A stretch of DNA of 64,000 nucleotides from contig JASBNA010000018.1 of NCBI GenBank assembly GCA_038087015.1, positions 124,001 through 188,000 on the forward strand. Reading direction: 5' to 3'. The notes beneath the pieces are model-generated. The model searched no databases and was not told the origin of the DNA. It worked only from the letters and a program-made list of their open reading frames with translations. Source of the stretch: Cerrena zonata. Its lineage: Eukaryota > Basidiomycota > Agaricomycetes > Polyporales > Cerrenaceae. Of the stretch, positions 48,185 through 61,200 are shown piece after piece. Position 1 is the stretch's first letter. Each line of letters opens with the position of its first letter. The translations under genes and the position numbers were made by a program.

Positions 48185-51100
48185 TTAAGAGGTTGTGTTG
48201 TTGACTACTGGCGAGGTAGCAGAGGTTTGTGCTGCAGTATCAGGTCGTCGTGGACGTCTCCGTCTTCGACTAGGCAGAACGAGTTCAGTGAGATCAAAAC
48301 ATAAGCAGCTTTACAGATGAGACTCACCGAGGAAGAAGTGGTCCTTGGGCATAGGACGCTCATCTAGGTCTAGAGCAATATTGGTGGCAGCTTGAATTGC
48401 CTGCACAAAATTTAATATAAGATAGATTGATACAGATAAGGTATACTGTACCAACCTCGATCCAGTCAATTACCCCGGCTACGTCCCTAGCTTGAAGCAG
48501 AAATTGCTCTCCCTCCATTCGTACACGGATAACATTCTTGCGTTTGGTATAATCACTCGCAAGCCCGCTCTCAGCATGCTGCAGAGTGTACGAACGGAGA
48601 AGGTCTCTTGCATCGGGTATCGCTCGTTGCTCGGGGTCAGAAAAGCTGATAGACAACCTCTGATTTTTGGCCTGCAGGAGTGGATGCTCTAGACGTGGAG
48701 GAGGGTGACGAAGGATCAAGTGTGGATGACGAACGCGAATGATTTGATATAGGCGACCGAGATGTGGGTGATGAAGATGCTTCAGAGCCAAGGTTGCTTG
48801 TGCGAGAGCTTGACGGCGTTCGCAAAGCATCCATCGAACGACGACCTGCAGTAAGTGTTTCTTCCACTCTCTCGCGAGGAATATCAAAACTGAGTCGCGA
48901 ACGAGTAGATCCATTTCCTAACGGTACTGCCAGCGATGATCGAGAAGCGTTAGGCGTGCCACTAGCGCTGGTATCTCTGGAGCGTCCAGGGTGCAAGATA
49001 CTTGACGGTAAATGGAATCTCGACTTCGACGGTGATGGCTCTAGCTTCCCTTCCTGTTGTTGTTGCTGTTCAGAATGTTCAGCCTCCTCCCCCTTCGAAT
49101 GACAAGGTGGTGCATTCCCCTGGCTCTGAAGTTGGATTCTCCGCTCTCTGTCCCTTATCGCACTGACTCTGATACCGCCTTGCGAACCAGTGAGTCCGCC
49201 TACACCATCACTCGTGCTCCAATCACCTACGCCCACTGTTCGCTCCCACCATTCACCCACTTTACCACCCTTGCCAGCTATGCCAGCACCATGAGTACGG
49301 TAAATCCGCAACACCGTCCCCTCAAGTACGACGATGACCCTACGCCATTTTCGTTCCTTGGCCTGAACACCCGGAGCAGTAAATTCCATCTTTCGTGGCA
49401 TCATACCTACCAGTAAAATTGTATTATGGTATGAAGGCAAGGGTTCTTGTCCCTCCTCTTCTCGAGGCTGGATAATGAACTCTCGATGTCCAGACAAGAA
49501 TGTCGGGTATGGCGGAGGTTCCGAAGCAGGTTTGTACATAGGTAATGAACGTTGCCTCTTTAACGTGGGGGCTGAAGTAGTCGAGGAAGTTAACTGCGAT
49601 GTTGTTTGCATGGCTTCACCAGCAACGATAGGTTCGAGAGTCCGCTCTGGTAATTTATCTTCCTGTCGTGAGTGTGACGAGAGGTCAACCATACTCTTTG
49701 AACCATGATGGTACAGTGAAGGGCGTGATTGTAGTGACGTCGAAGCTGCACCCGATCCTGTTAAGGATCGGATGATTTTCGGAGGAAGGCGAGAAGCGGG
49801 CGAAGTCGGTGTAGGAGGTAATGGGATAATTTTAGGTATCGTGCCGGGACCGGTGGCGTCCAAGATCTGTGGCACAAGATCGGGATTGGGTCTAGAAGGG
49901 ACTTCAGCCAGCGTAGAAGTATTGGTAAAGTCACTAGGACGAGGTGTCCTCAAGGCCTCCAGGTCAGACTGCTCCTGCTTCGGCACAGAGAAGTAATCCA
50001 AGGGCTGACTACTCGGTCCTGCGACCGGACTTTGTCGTACATGAGATGTAAAGTAGAGTGCTGGTGGTCGCTCCACTGGAGGCTCTGCAGCTTTAGATCC
50101 AAACGAAAGCGCGAATGGCGAGGTAATGACTCGAGGAAGCTCAAACCGACTCGCAGATGCGCTCTGGCTTTCGTCACCGTCCTCGTCCTCGCTCCCGCCT
50201 TCATCGCGTGCACCTACGTCATTACCACCTTCATCATCTTCTCCATCGTCCGAAGAGTCCGATCCCTCTTCGTCCACCTCAGGATTTTCATCATCCCGAG
50301 GACCTGTCAAAGGTAAAGCAGGCATGCTCCTCAAAGGCGCACCCCGACTTCGCCCTTCCCGTGCACCTCCGTCACTTGGGCCAGGAGTGGGTAATGCGGG
50401 CAAGTTCAAGATAGGCATCGGCGTTGGACGGGGAACCACACTCGGCGTCAGGCGAGCGCTGCCCTCCGCCGTGTAGCGTGCCATCATGGGAGGAGGAAGG
50501 GAGGCCAATCGGATGTGCAAACTCCTCTGTCGTTGCAAGTCGGGTTGCAGCATGGATTCATCAGTGAGTACTGAAGTTGCCGGGGTAGGAGTAGGTGGGG
50601 ACGTGGGTATCGCAGGTGAAACAGCATGACGCGAAGGGAGAGAATAACTTCGTGTATCAGCACTGGACGGAGATGCACGAATCTTGACTGGGATGGCAGT
50701 CGAACGCTGGTTTGAAATAGGTGCTTGTTTTGCATCAATTTCACGTTTTAGGTATTTGTCTGGACGCCCTGGTGACTGCGATACGTCATTCCTGGCGTCG
50801 TTAGACGGTGTTGGTTTATTCGGCGAACGAGGAGTAGCTATAGATAGATGCGGTGAATGTGAAATTGGGGATGGAGCCAATGACGGTTCCGAACAACGAG
50901 GAAGCCCATCTGCTTGCGTAGCACTCCGTGAGGGCGATGAGAAGGACGTCCGCGGCAAGCCATTGACAGCAGGAGGTGCAGACTGAGGGGGGATAGGCAG
51001 CATTTTGTCTGAGGTTTTAGATTTGCCCTTATCGCCAAATAAGCGAGACCAAGACGAGTTCGAACGATGTCTTGTGTTGTTGACCAACGCAGTGGGGGAT

Positions 51101-51459
51101 GAGGTAGACCTCTGTGGGGGATTGGGTACTCCGGTGCTAGATTGTGTAGGAAGAATAGGCCAATCGATGCTATGCCTAGGCTGTGAGGAACTGGACTGTA
51201 ATCGTAGGGCGGGATCTGGTCTGTGGGTGTTGGAACTACGAGGTGAAGCGTCCGACTCGTCCTCTATATCGGAAGGTATTTGTCCGCTTCTGGCGTGAAC
51301 TCCTAGAACAGGCTGAGAGAATCCAAACGATTTACGACCCAAGGCCAATGAACGAGCAGCAAAAACGGCAGCTTCATGGGTAGAATCATAGATGTCGACA
51401 TTTTGTTTATTCCTACTTCGGATTTTGGAAACCTTTTTGAGAAAGTTGCTTGTTCGAAG
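48185..51459 (-). CDS. Large PH-domain protein with long disordered N-terminal region
   Basis: The exon starting near 51459 reads SNFLKKVSKIRSRNK, DIYDSTHEAAVFAARSLALGRKSFGFSQPVLG and stays open for over 900 codons; upstream exon(s) with the true start were not resolved. A long Ser/Pro-rich disordered stretch with acidic patch (VDEEGSDSSDDGEDDEGG) is followed by a PH-like domain half: PSYHNTILLVGMMPRKMEF, RKWRRVIVVLEGTVLRIYR. After a second low-complexity insert the PH domain seems to resume: DLLRSYTLQHAESGLASDY, VIRVRMEGEQFLLQARD, GVIDWIEAIQAATNIALDL, then an Arg-rich tail. The switch from the long frame to the second half (around 48640-48690) needs an intron or indel I could not place, and the last splice near 48300 is ambiguous (stop 48205 or 48185). 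Probably binds phosphoinositides at the cell cortex. Confidence 0.75.
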
Positions 51460-52067
51460 CTAGAGATAAGTTCAAGTAAGCAAAAAAAGTATGCTAGTTC
51501 TGCACTGTGGTTGAGGAGAACGATGGTCTTGTGCTTGTCAAGTATGCGGCTACTTGAGTACTCACCAGTATACTGGATGATTGGCCGGGTATTTCTGTTA
51601 GAGATTCGGGTCCCGTTGAGTGCAATACTTGTGACATCCCGCCAGCTGAAGTCATTCAGCGTCGTTCTGCATCCACGAACGATTAACGACAAAAATGAGG
51701 GTATAGAATGATGTTTGTTTATGTTCAAGCACTTCAACCGCATAGACTCTATCTCTATCCGTCATGACGGCATTTGCGCGGCACACTGCGGACTCTGAAT
51801 ATATTTAGTAATTCCCCTATCGGCAATTGAAATCACATGCCGTTGACATCCAAAATTAGCCATCCATGTCGTAGTTGCTAGTGCGGCAACTTAAATCCTC
51901 TGTTACCTCTAGGGAAGATGGGTATAATCTTGATACTAAGAGATTTAGATATCTCAACTACCGACAAATCCCTAACAGTACTCGCAAAAATGAAAATGTC
52001 GTTAGTTCGGAATACCTTGGTGGTCAGACTAAGTTTGACGACCTACCACCGTTTGTATAACTTCCAT
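51460..52067. other. Intergenic and 5-prime region of the PH-domain gene
   Basis: May contain a small first exon of the minus-strand PH gene. The right part is upstream of family copy 4. No other gene seen. Confidence 0.35.
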
Positions 52068-52665
52068 ATGGCTCATATAACTATTGACAACCGTCCGCAA
52101 GAGTACAGGCCTGGAATGGTAAGTCCTCTCCGTCAGTTTTATACAGTGTCTCACTGAGCCATGTACAATACAGCCTTTCGTGTAGGTGAAGAAGGCTCGT
52201 CCTGTCATGAAACTTCCCCCCATCCTTGACGGAACAAAATATACAGAAGGGCCATTTTCCCCGTATTCTGGTATGGCATCCTAGTTGAACCACCCGTTCT
52301 TATGGAATTTTCCATCGACGACTATAACTGCGAAGTGCACGAAAACTTCGACCCTGCATGGCCTATGTTCGCTCCCATCTGGATTCGATCTTTGCTGAGG
52401 TACTTCGATAAACAAGCAGGAGTAAATTTCCCCATTGAGTGGCGGTATTGTCGTGTTTTCTGTCGAGAAAAGGCTGTCTCGTGCCTGTCCATCTCTCATA
52501 ACTACTCCCCAGACCCAGAGCAGTTCGGTGTGGAAATGAAGATTGATTTGGGACTACTTCAAAGAGAAGAGAGGCCAGTTGACGATGGACTGCCCCAGGT
52601 GGTATATTTCCATGGATACTGGCTATCGGGAAATATTCTGGCGAAATCGCCCGTAGATGATCACG
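52068..52665 (+). pseudogene. Two-exon hypothetical family, copy 4 (frameshifted)
   Basis: Exon 1 begins at 52068 (MAHITIDNRPQEYRPGM) with intact donor; exon 2 begins after TTTCGTGTAG with VKKARPVMKLPPILDG. A net one-base loss at GGGCCATTTTCCCCGTATTC (around 52250) shifts the frame. A second, compensating one-base gain lies near 52545 (GATTGATTTGGG against GATTTGGG in other copies). The core between is otherwise recognisable (FPIEWRYCRVFCREKAV, SISHNYSPDPEQFG). Tandem with intact copy 5, so loss of function may be tolerated. Confidence 0.75.
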
Positions 52666-53024
52666 ACTCGGTCGGAAGTTATGTTATCGTACCTATTATC
52701 GTATACGCAGATTGCGCCATATTCATGATGCCCGGGAGTGGTTATGTCCGAAACACAACATATATAGATAGCGTCCTGATGTCTCTCGATGCATATAATC
52801 GGTTCATGACGAACTTGAAGGTGAGGCCATTTTTTTCCGGCGGAGGATGGTTCACGGCAAAGGTATCATAGTCTCACTTGTCGAAATTGTGAAATAATTA
52901 CATAAAATCTTAAGATCTTATGGTTCGCCACAGGTTATTCCGCATATTCATCAAGTGACCCATTTTCAACCGTCACCTCTTGTGTAGTGTGCCCTCTTGC
53001 GACGATCGACCATACCGCTTCCAT

Positions 53025-53614
53025 ATGGCCCATATAACTCTTGACAATCTTCCGCCAGAGTACAGACCGGGAATGGTAAGTCCTCTATTGATTTTGTGTA
53101 GTGTCTTACTGAGCTACATACTATAAAGCCCTTCTCGCAGGTGAAGAAGGCTCGTCCTCTCATGAAACTTCCCCCTATCCTGGACGGATCCAAATATACA
53201 GAAGGACCTTTTCCTCCCGTATTCTGGTATGGCGTCCTAGTTGAACCACCCGCTCTTATAGATATTGCCGTCGACGACTACAACTACGACAGGCCCGAGA
53301 GGATTGACCCTGAATGGCCTACCCTCGCTCCCACCACTTGGACCCAATGGTTGTTGAAACACATCGGGAAAGAGGCGGGGGTGACTGTTCCCATTGAGTG
53401 GCAATATCGTCATGTGCTCTGTCGAGAAGAGGTGGTATGGTGCTTTTCCATTTCTCACAGTTATGGCCCATATCCAGAGCAGATGGGGGTGGAGATGAAG
53501 AAAATTTGGGACTACTTCAAGGAGAAGAGGGGTTTGTCGACGATGGATTGTCCCAGGTGGTATCTCACTGTGGATACGAGTTATCGTGAGATATATTGGC
53601 GGGATGATGCATAA
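53025..53614 (+). CDS. Two-exon hypothetical family, copy 5
   Basis: Exon 1 53025-53075 (MAHITLDNLPPEYRPGM), intron GTAAGT...TCGCAG, exon 2 53141-53614 (VKKARPLMKLPPILDG ... SYREIYWRDDA); about 174 residues. Intact, with all family blocks. It resembles copy 1 in the second half (QWLLKHIGKEAGV, SHSYGPYPEQ), while copies 2 and 3 share SISHNYGPYP. It is the last gene before Helitron 2. Function unknown. Confidence 0.8.
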
Positions 53615-54082
53615 TTGTCTTCTGTTTCGCTCACACATTGCATGCCATTATTCTCATTTACTTTTATTTGCAACATGTACGGTTTGAACAAGAGTAAGTA
53701 CATTTCTATGTTCCGATCCCCTAGGATCGGTTATCTATTGGGAAATTTCCATTCCACGTGATGAGCAACACCATCCCGCCCCCTTTTCTCCTTACCTGGC
53801 TACATCAGCGCTTGCCTGCCTGCGAGCCCCCTCCGCTTCCCCCCTCACGTGACATGCAGTTTGGTCCTCTCCTTGCTCTGCCCCTCCGTATTCTCCCGAT
53901 CCGCCGGTTGCTCCCTCCCGTTCCTTTCCTGCCTTCTTCGGATGCATCTCCCACCCTTCGGCTCTTCCCGTCTCGCTGGCGCGTCCCTTCCGCTCTCTCC
54001 TCTCTCTCTTTCACCACGTCGCGTCTTCGAACAGGGTTGAATCATCGGCCTCGTTCCTTGCGTCGCGTTCTCGCCCTACACC
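53615..54082. other. Probable left boundary region of Helitron 2
   Basis: No gene. Composition changes to C/T-rich around 53760, which may mark the Helitron 5-prime end; no diagnostic TC terminus could be assigned. Confidence 0.35.
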
Positions 54083-54636
54083 ATGCGTGCCTCTGCACGC
54101 CTTGCACTGAAGCGTTCTCGCGAGCAACAGCGAATGCTCCCCGCCCACCCCGCACCCAAAGCTCTGCGGCGCGTGTCGCGTCACAAGTCCTCCGCTGCTC
54201 CTACCACCGTCCAGCCCGCCGCCCTACCTGCTCTACATCAACCTTTCGTTATGTATGGGCTTGATAATGTGGCGTATGTGCTTCATCCTACTCCTCTTCA
54301 TCCCAGTACGCTCTTTCTTCTCCTTCCTCCCCTGCTCTCACCGCTCTCCCCTATGCAGATCGCCCCAGTCACCTGGTTCCTGTTCCTCCCTGCAACCCCG
54401 CTAACTCCCTCCACCAGTCTGTATGTACCCTCCACCTCGTTTCCTTACCTCTCCTCATACTTCTTCAGCCTCCTACGTCAGCCCTACCCGGTGAGTATGA
54501 CCGTGGGTTCCTTGACGGCATTCGGGCCGCTTCCGCCACTGCTCCATCCGGCCCCAACCTTGCGAAAAATAGGAAGAAACGTGAGGCGCGCAAACGCAAT
54601 CGCCTGCGCTACAGCCTCTCCCTAGGGGTGAATTAA
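54083..54636 (+). CDS. Small basic protein upstream of Helitron 2 Rep gene
   Basis: Exons 54083-54305, 54359-54420, 54469-54636; phases consistent, 150 residues. Basic N-terminus (MRASARLALKRSREQQR, then KALRRVSRHK) and very basic C-terminus (NRKKREARKRNRLRYSL) flank a Pro-rich middle. The ends look like nuclear-localisation or nucleic-acid-contact segments. It is transcribed in the same direction as the Rep/helicase gene about 630 bp downstream. No counterpart was found upstream of the Helitron 1 Rep gene. Family not recognised; it may be a host gene near the insertion or Helitron cargo. Confidence 0.55.
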
Positions 54637-55267
54637 GCGTCTTCGAGTTCAGGATGGTTGCATCATCGTGCGCTGAGCGGTCGCTTGCTCGACGTCTGCC
54701 TCGGCGCGGTTGACGCATCTGTGAACGTTCTCAGCGGTAATCTGCCCCCGGTTCTTTTTCGCTCTTCCCATACTGGTTCGTCCACCTTCCCTCTTGCCCT
54801 TGCTTTGCTCACTCTTCATTGTACCCCTTTCAGGTCTAGCATCTCGTCATGTCATCTGCCATCGCTGGCCTCTTCCTCATCATCTTTTCATGGACTAAAC
54901 CCTCTCCCCTTCTCGCCCTTCTGTACATTTCCATAGCTTACTTGCCTCTGTGTATTTTTTTACCCTCATCTATAAATTGTAATGTGTGCTCCATTTTGTG
55001 TGCCTGTTATTGGCTGATCTGTTTGGGCGTGAGCTCCCACATTGCATGCATATTTTCGTCCGCTTGCCGCTCTCCTCCCCTCTGCTATCTCCCGCCGGCA
55101 TTATTCTCCCTCTTTTTTTCCACGTCGAGGCTGATGTTCCAGGCGCTCGCAGGGATTATAACAACCTGGCGGGCTCTGCAGCTCGCCCCATTGGGTGTCC
55201 TCCGTCATCCTGTGGTTAGTTGGTCGGTCTTACTCCTTCCAACTTGTGGTTCCCTTTGTTTTTGCAA
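54637..55267. other. Upstream region of Helitron 2 Rep/helicase gene
   Basis: T/C-rich with overlapping low-complexity frames; probable promoter and leader. Confidence 0.4.
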
Positions 55268-58200
55268 ATGGGTGTGGCGTCACGCTCTCGTCGTGTTCCC
55301 TTTAGCATCGCTCGCGCAGCCCCGTGCATTCATGGCTCATTGGACGGTTTGTTCGATGGTGACTCCCTGGAATTTATCGCTGTTCAGACCCGGTTTTGTC
55401 CCGTGCAAGACTTGGTCGTCGCCCTTGAATTACCGCTCACTTATTTAGCTCAGTCGCTCCCTACTAAATTCCTCCCTTCCCTAGCTCGGTCACATGGCCT
55501 CCGCGTGGGTACTGCTTATCTCACCGGTGATACCTACGTTTCTCTTTTTGCAGCTCATGAGTGCTCGTCGTCTTGTGCACATGTCGTTTCGCATCTAAGC
55601 CGCCCCAAATTTAGCACCGTGAACCCTTTCAGCCGTGACATTCCCTCCACCAGTGAAGCCCCTCCAAACATTCCTACTCCCTTCGTCTTCCCTTCGTCTG
55701 ATTCATTTCCTCCCACGCCACTGTCGCCCCGGGCAAAGATGGAGATTATCAGGAATTGGACTAATGAACTTGGAGATGCTCTCCTCGAAGCTCCTTGTGC
55801 TGTTTGCGCCGAGCTCGTCCGCAAATCTGATGTTATTTCTAGAGATGCTCATGATCATATCTTTGACATTCTCATTCGCCTTGATGCCGCTGTCACTGTA
55901 TGTGAACGTGATTCGCCATCTGACATCCTGCGTGCTGTTCAGGAGCCAATTGTGGAACCTGCCGGGAAGTGCCCTACTGCAGGTGGGCAGCGTGCCACCG
56001 TGTGCAAATCATGTGATGGCTACTTGATGCGAGGCAAAGTTCCGCCTCGGTCCCTTGCCAATGGACTGTGGATTGGTGCTGTTCCCTCCTGTCTGCAGAA
56101 TCTTACTTATGCAGAGAAATTGCTTATCGCTCGCTATCGTCACAACGCGTTTGTCGTTGCTGTGCGTATGGGCCAGCGACGGATGCGTGCCAACGCCGTA
56201 ACCTTTTCTCAGCCTGTAGCCAGGGTTTTCACAACCTTACCGCCCCCGCGCCAGGAGATGACGGATTGTCTGGCTATCCTCTTCATCGGGTCGTGTCGGC
56301 CCACAGCTGATGACCTCAAACGCACACCGTTGCTTGTTCGGCGAAGTGTTGTGTGGAATGCCCTCCTATGGCTCCGAGCTAACCATGCCGACTACCATGA
56401 CATCATTCTATCACGGGATAATCTCAACGAGTATTCAGACGATGAACCCCCTGTCTCCATTATTTACCGTCAGGATTCATCTCCGGGGGGCGGGTTGGCA
56501 CCTGAAACCCTGGCTGTCTTCGACGACGGTACCGAGAAAGGGACTGAGAACGGTCCGTGTTCGTTTGCCGTACATGCTCTGTCGTCAGAGCATATGATGA
56601 ACATGTCCCGCGATCAGCGCATTGCTGAAGCGGTGCGCCATTTGCGCGGGGGGGGGAAGGTGCTTGCCTACGGTCATAATGACAAACCGGAAAGTATCTA
56701 CCACAATCCCCGGCTCCTGCCTGGTATGTTCCCTTGGTTGTTCCCCTATGGAATGGGTGGTCTTGAGAATCCATTGGTTACTGCGAAATTGGGTAGAGTT
56801 CAGCATATTCAACATTTGCTAGATTACCATGACCGCCGGTTCCAAGAGGACGAATATTTTGTCTTTGTATTATATAGTCATAATCAGATCAGAGGGACCA
56901 GTCTCGGTGGATATTTGCTTACCAAGCGTAAGAACTTTACTAATGTGGCGGAAAAGATTCTCACCGTCGACCCATCGGCTTTCGACGCCTTGGTTGCTCG
57001 AGGTGAGAAGGATGGCTTTGTTCTACCTTCCAATGACAAAGAGAAGAGATGTTTTGAGCTCCTGCACTTCGTGGACCATGTTGCCGGCCACGTTCCCAAC
57101 TCCACCACTCTGAAGCGCAGACAACGTTACGAAATTAAATCTTTGATTTACCATTGCGGTACGCCTGTCTTCTTCATTACATTCTCTCCAGCCGACATTA
57201 AGAGCCCGATATGCATGTATTTCGCGGGGGTACCCATCGATATCACCAGTGCTATGCCTTCGATGCCTGACGCAGGTGAGCGACTGAGAGCCGTAGCTCG
57301 CAACCCTGTGGCGTGCGCCAAGTTTTTCCATCTCATGGTAACTATGTTTATCAAGCACCTTTTGCGGTGGGACACTGGCAGCGATGGCTTGTTCGGGAGG
57401 GTGTCTGCCTACTATGCCACTGTCGAGGCTCAGGGCAGAATGACCCTGCACCTTCACATGCTGGTGTGGATCGCTTCGTCCCTCAGTCCGCAGGAAATTT
57501 GTGATCGGGCTAAAAGCAGCACAGACTTCCAGGATGAGCTAAAAGCGTGGCTTGAGTCATGCTGCGTTGCCGAATTTAGCAGTGGTCCCATGCAGGATGC
57601 CTCACCTGCGGAGAGACGCTCTCCACTCTCCGACGAAGTTGATCCAACTCTTCAGCTTCCTGTGTCGCCACCTCCCGTGGATTGTACCGATTTGGATGTC
57701 GACACATACATGCAGACCGTATCGGATACCGTCGATCAACTTGTGCTACAAAACCATGTTCATGCCTGTGGAGCTCACTGCCAGAGAGATGGTGAATGTC
57801 GGGCGCGCTTCCCTCGTGAAGTCCATGCTGCGTCAACGTTCGACGAGCTCGGTGCTCTTCATCTCAAACATAAGGAGCCTATGATCAACACCTTTACGCC
57901 TGTCGCCGACTTTGTGCTTCGCTGCAACACTGATTCTACCTCTCTCCTCTCGGGTACTCAGGTTCGCGCTGTGGTAGCTTATGTCACCGACTATATCACC
58001 AAGTATCAGCTGAAGACTTACACCCTTTTCGATGTCATACGCTCTGTCTTTGACAAGCACTCTAGCATTGTGAATGCTACGGAGGATCGCGCCGAGGCTG
58101 CACGTAAGCTTATGAACAAGATTGTGAATGCACTGAATGCCAAATTGGAAACTGGAGGACCTATGATTTGCGCTAGTCTCCTGGGTCATCCTGACCACTA

Positions 58201-61200
58201 CACAGGTCACGAGTTCAAGCCCTTCTTTTGGTATCCATATTTGCGATATGTCGCCGATGCTTGTAAAGTCGATCTTGGTGTTGAAGCGTCTCACTCTGGC
58301 GACGATCGGGTGGCCATGGGTCTGGACTCCACAGCTCGTATCGTTGTCAAGTCCAAGGTTGATGACTACATTTATCGCCCCTCCATTTTGTCGGACTGGA
58401 CTTTGTACGATTACATCCGCCTCTGCTCCATACATCATGGCCGTGCTAGGAAACGTCGCCCTCGTGGTGACGATGCCGACGATAGCGATAGCGATCTTCC
58501 TGACGATGTGGATGCTGGTGCTAACCACCGTGAGGTTGATGGTGACGGTGCAGGCGAATATGAGGATGAATCGATTGATGCCACCGCTGGTACTGATAAT
58601 GCTCCTACCAGCATTGGGCGTTACGATTTTTTGCCTGAGCATCCTTTGTACTCGACCCATGACGTTCATGTTTCTGAGCACAGTGACAAGATCGTGGTAA
58701 ATTTTCTTGGTAACGCTATCCCCCGAGAGCAAGAGAATGAAAGTATTTATTTCCTAACTATGCTCATGTTATTTAAGCCTGGCGGTTGGAGGTCAGGCTC
58801 CGACCTCTTATCAGGGTCTTTGACCTGGCGGGAAATATTTGATCGTACTAATTTCCCCTCTCGGTCTCGCGATATTATGGCGAACATACAGTTGCTTTAT
58901 CAGTGCACTGATGCTCGTCATGACTATGGGGCGCAACGCCGGAAAGGGGCAACAGCAACTTCTCAGTTTCTAGCGTCCCTTTGCGGTCAGGAGCTCAACG
59001 CGCTGGATATCCAAGTACTAGAAGATGAGGCTATGCCAAAGGAGGAGCCTGATGTTCCTGATGAGGTTCCCCTGAAGGGCCGAGCTGCTAACGTTCACGC
59101 CGAGATGGATGATGCGACTGGGCTTCTGCGAGGGCTTGTTGGCTCTGCTGATGGTGTCGCAGGCGAGAAGCGTCCTACTGGCGACTGGAGTCTGTCAACT
59201 CTCCCTTCCTACAGCTCCGCACAGTGGACTGATTTGCTTAACTCCGAAAAGGAGCGAGTACTGACCGCCCGCAACGCCCCCGAGCCAGAGGGATCCCGTA
59301 CCGATGTGGAGGATCCTGCCGCTGACTCATTATCAAGCTTCCCCCCCAACGCGGTCTGCGTCATTTCCCCTGGTTCCTGCAGCGGTTCCGTCCACTCGAG
59401 CTATTTGGAGGCGGCTGGTGACACTGGATCGTAGCCCAAATTTTAGGCTTCATAAAAGTAAGGTCAAATTTTATAAAAAGTCTCTTACAAAACATGATTT
59501 TAAGCACCTAAAAATTGTCAAAAAATGCAGAATTTCAGCAAAATTTGACGAATCATAAAATTCTTGGCTAATTCAGACTTTTGTATCTAATTTTTAGACT
59601 TTAGAAATATTGAATTTTTGCTTATTTTTTATTGGAGAAAAGTTTACTATGCAAAATTCAAAATTTTGATACACTTTTATTTCTCTAGAAATTATAATAT
59701 AATTGTATATATCAGAATAAAGTGTTATAAATAGAGAGCCTAGAGAGAAGATATAGACTACTATTGTTGGTAAATCATAGTCTCTGTCAATTATACTATC
59801 TGATAGAGATATTTAAATATGCAATATCACTGACCTTTCCAAATTAGCAGTTTAAATTTTATATTACCTTTGGAGAAACAAAAGTGTGTCAAAATATTGA
59901 ATTTTGCATAGTAAACTTTTCTCCAATAAAAAATAAGCAAAAATTCAATATTTCTAAAGTCCAAAAATTAGATACAAAAGTCTGAATTAGCCAAGGATTT
60001 TATGATTCATCAAATGTTGCTAAAATTCTGTATTTTTTGACAATTTTTAGGTGCTTAAAATCATGTTTTGTAAGAGACTTTTTATAAAATTTGACCTTAC
60101 TTTTATGAAGCCTAAAATTTGGGCTACGATCCAGTGTGAAGGTCTCTTCAACAGCATGCACATTACTGCTGCCATGAGGGACATTTGTGCTCACTATACG
60201 TTGAATCGGGAGCAGGTCAGAGCGTTCGCGACAATTGCTGCATCGGTTACATCTACTGCCAATGAGCAACTGCTCATGTACCTCGGTGGCATGGGTGGCA
60301 CCGGTAAGTCGCAGGTAATCAAAGCTCTCACTGGGTTTTTTCAGGCGAGGGGTGAGAGGAGGAGGCTCTCTCTGATGGCACCGACTGGTGCTGCCGCTTG
60401 TCTCATTAACGGTTCGACCTATCATTCCATGCTTCGCCTCCGTAGGGGCAATGGCGGTCTGGTACAGTCGGCTGTGGAGAAAATCAAGTCAAACCTGGCG
60501 GGCGTGGATGTTTTATTTTTCGACGAGGTGTCTATGATATCGTGCAACGATTTACAGGCTATCAGTGCTAACCTCTCTGCTGCCTTCAGGTGCAGCCGCG
60601 CGTTCGGTGGCCTGCATGTCGTACTTGCCGGTGATTTTTGCCAATTGTCTCCTGCGGGATTTGGTTCCGTTACTCTTTATTCGCGCAAGCCCGTCTCGGC
60701 GGCCACCAACAAGGCTCAGAATCGTGCCATCGGGTCTGCCCTTTGGCAACAATTTACAACGGTTGTCATATTGAGGAGCAACATGTGACAAAAGGGTATC
60801 TCTACTGCTGACCGCCAGCTCCGTGAAGCTCTTGCTCGTCTCCGGGTGCGTGCCTGCAACCCCCACGACATTGCATTGTTTCGTTCTCGCGTAGCTGGCA
60901 GAAGTGCATCAGCACCGTCTCTGCTTCACCCCTCTTTCGATGCGGTTTCAGTTATCACTGGACGTAACTCTCATCGGGACGCTATTAATGAGTATCAGTC
61001 GGGCCGCTTCGCTCGCCGTCGAGGCCAATCTTTAGTCCCGTTTTACTCTCGGGATAAGTTAACAAGGGGCTCCAGTTCAGGTGGGGGCTTACATATTGAG
61101 AGCAGCCTGCAGGATCAGTTGTGGAATGTACCCACATGTATGGTCAGCAGCCCCATTCCTGGCATACTCAACCTTTGCCGGGGCATGCCTGTCATGGTCA

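Noticed and set aside
59422..60136. hAT or mariner assignment of the palindromes
   Set aside because: Duplications are 3 bp (GTT, CAA, TGA), not 8 bp or TA, and ends are CACTG.
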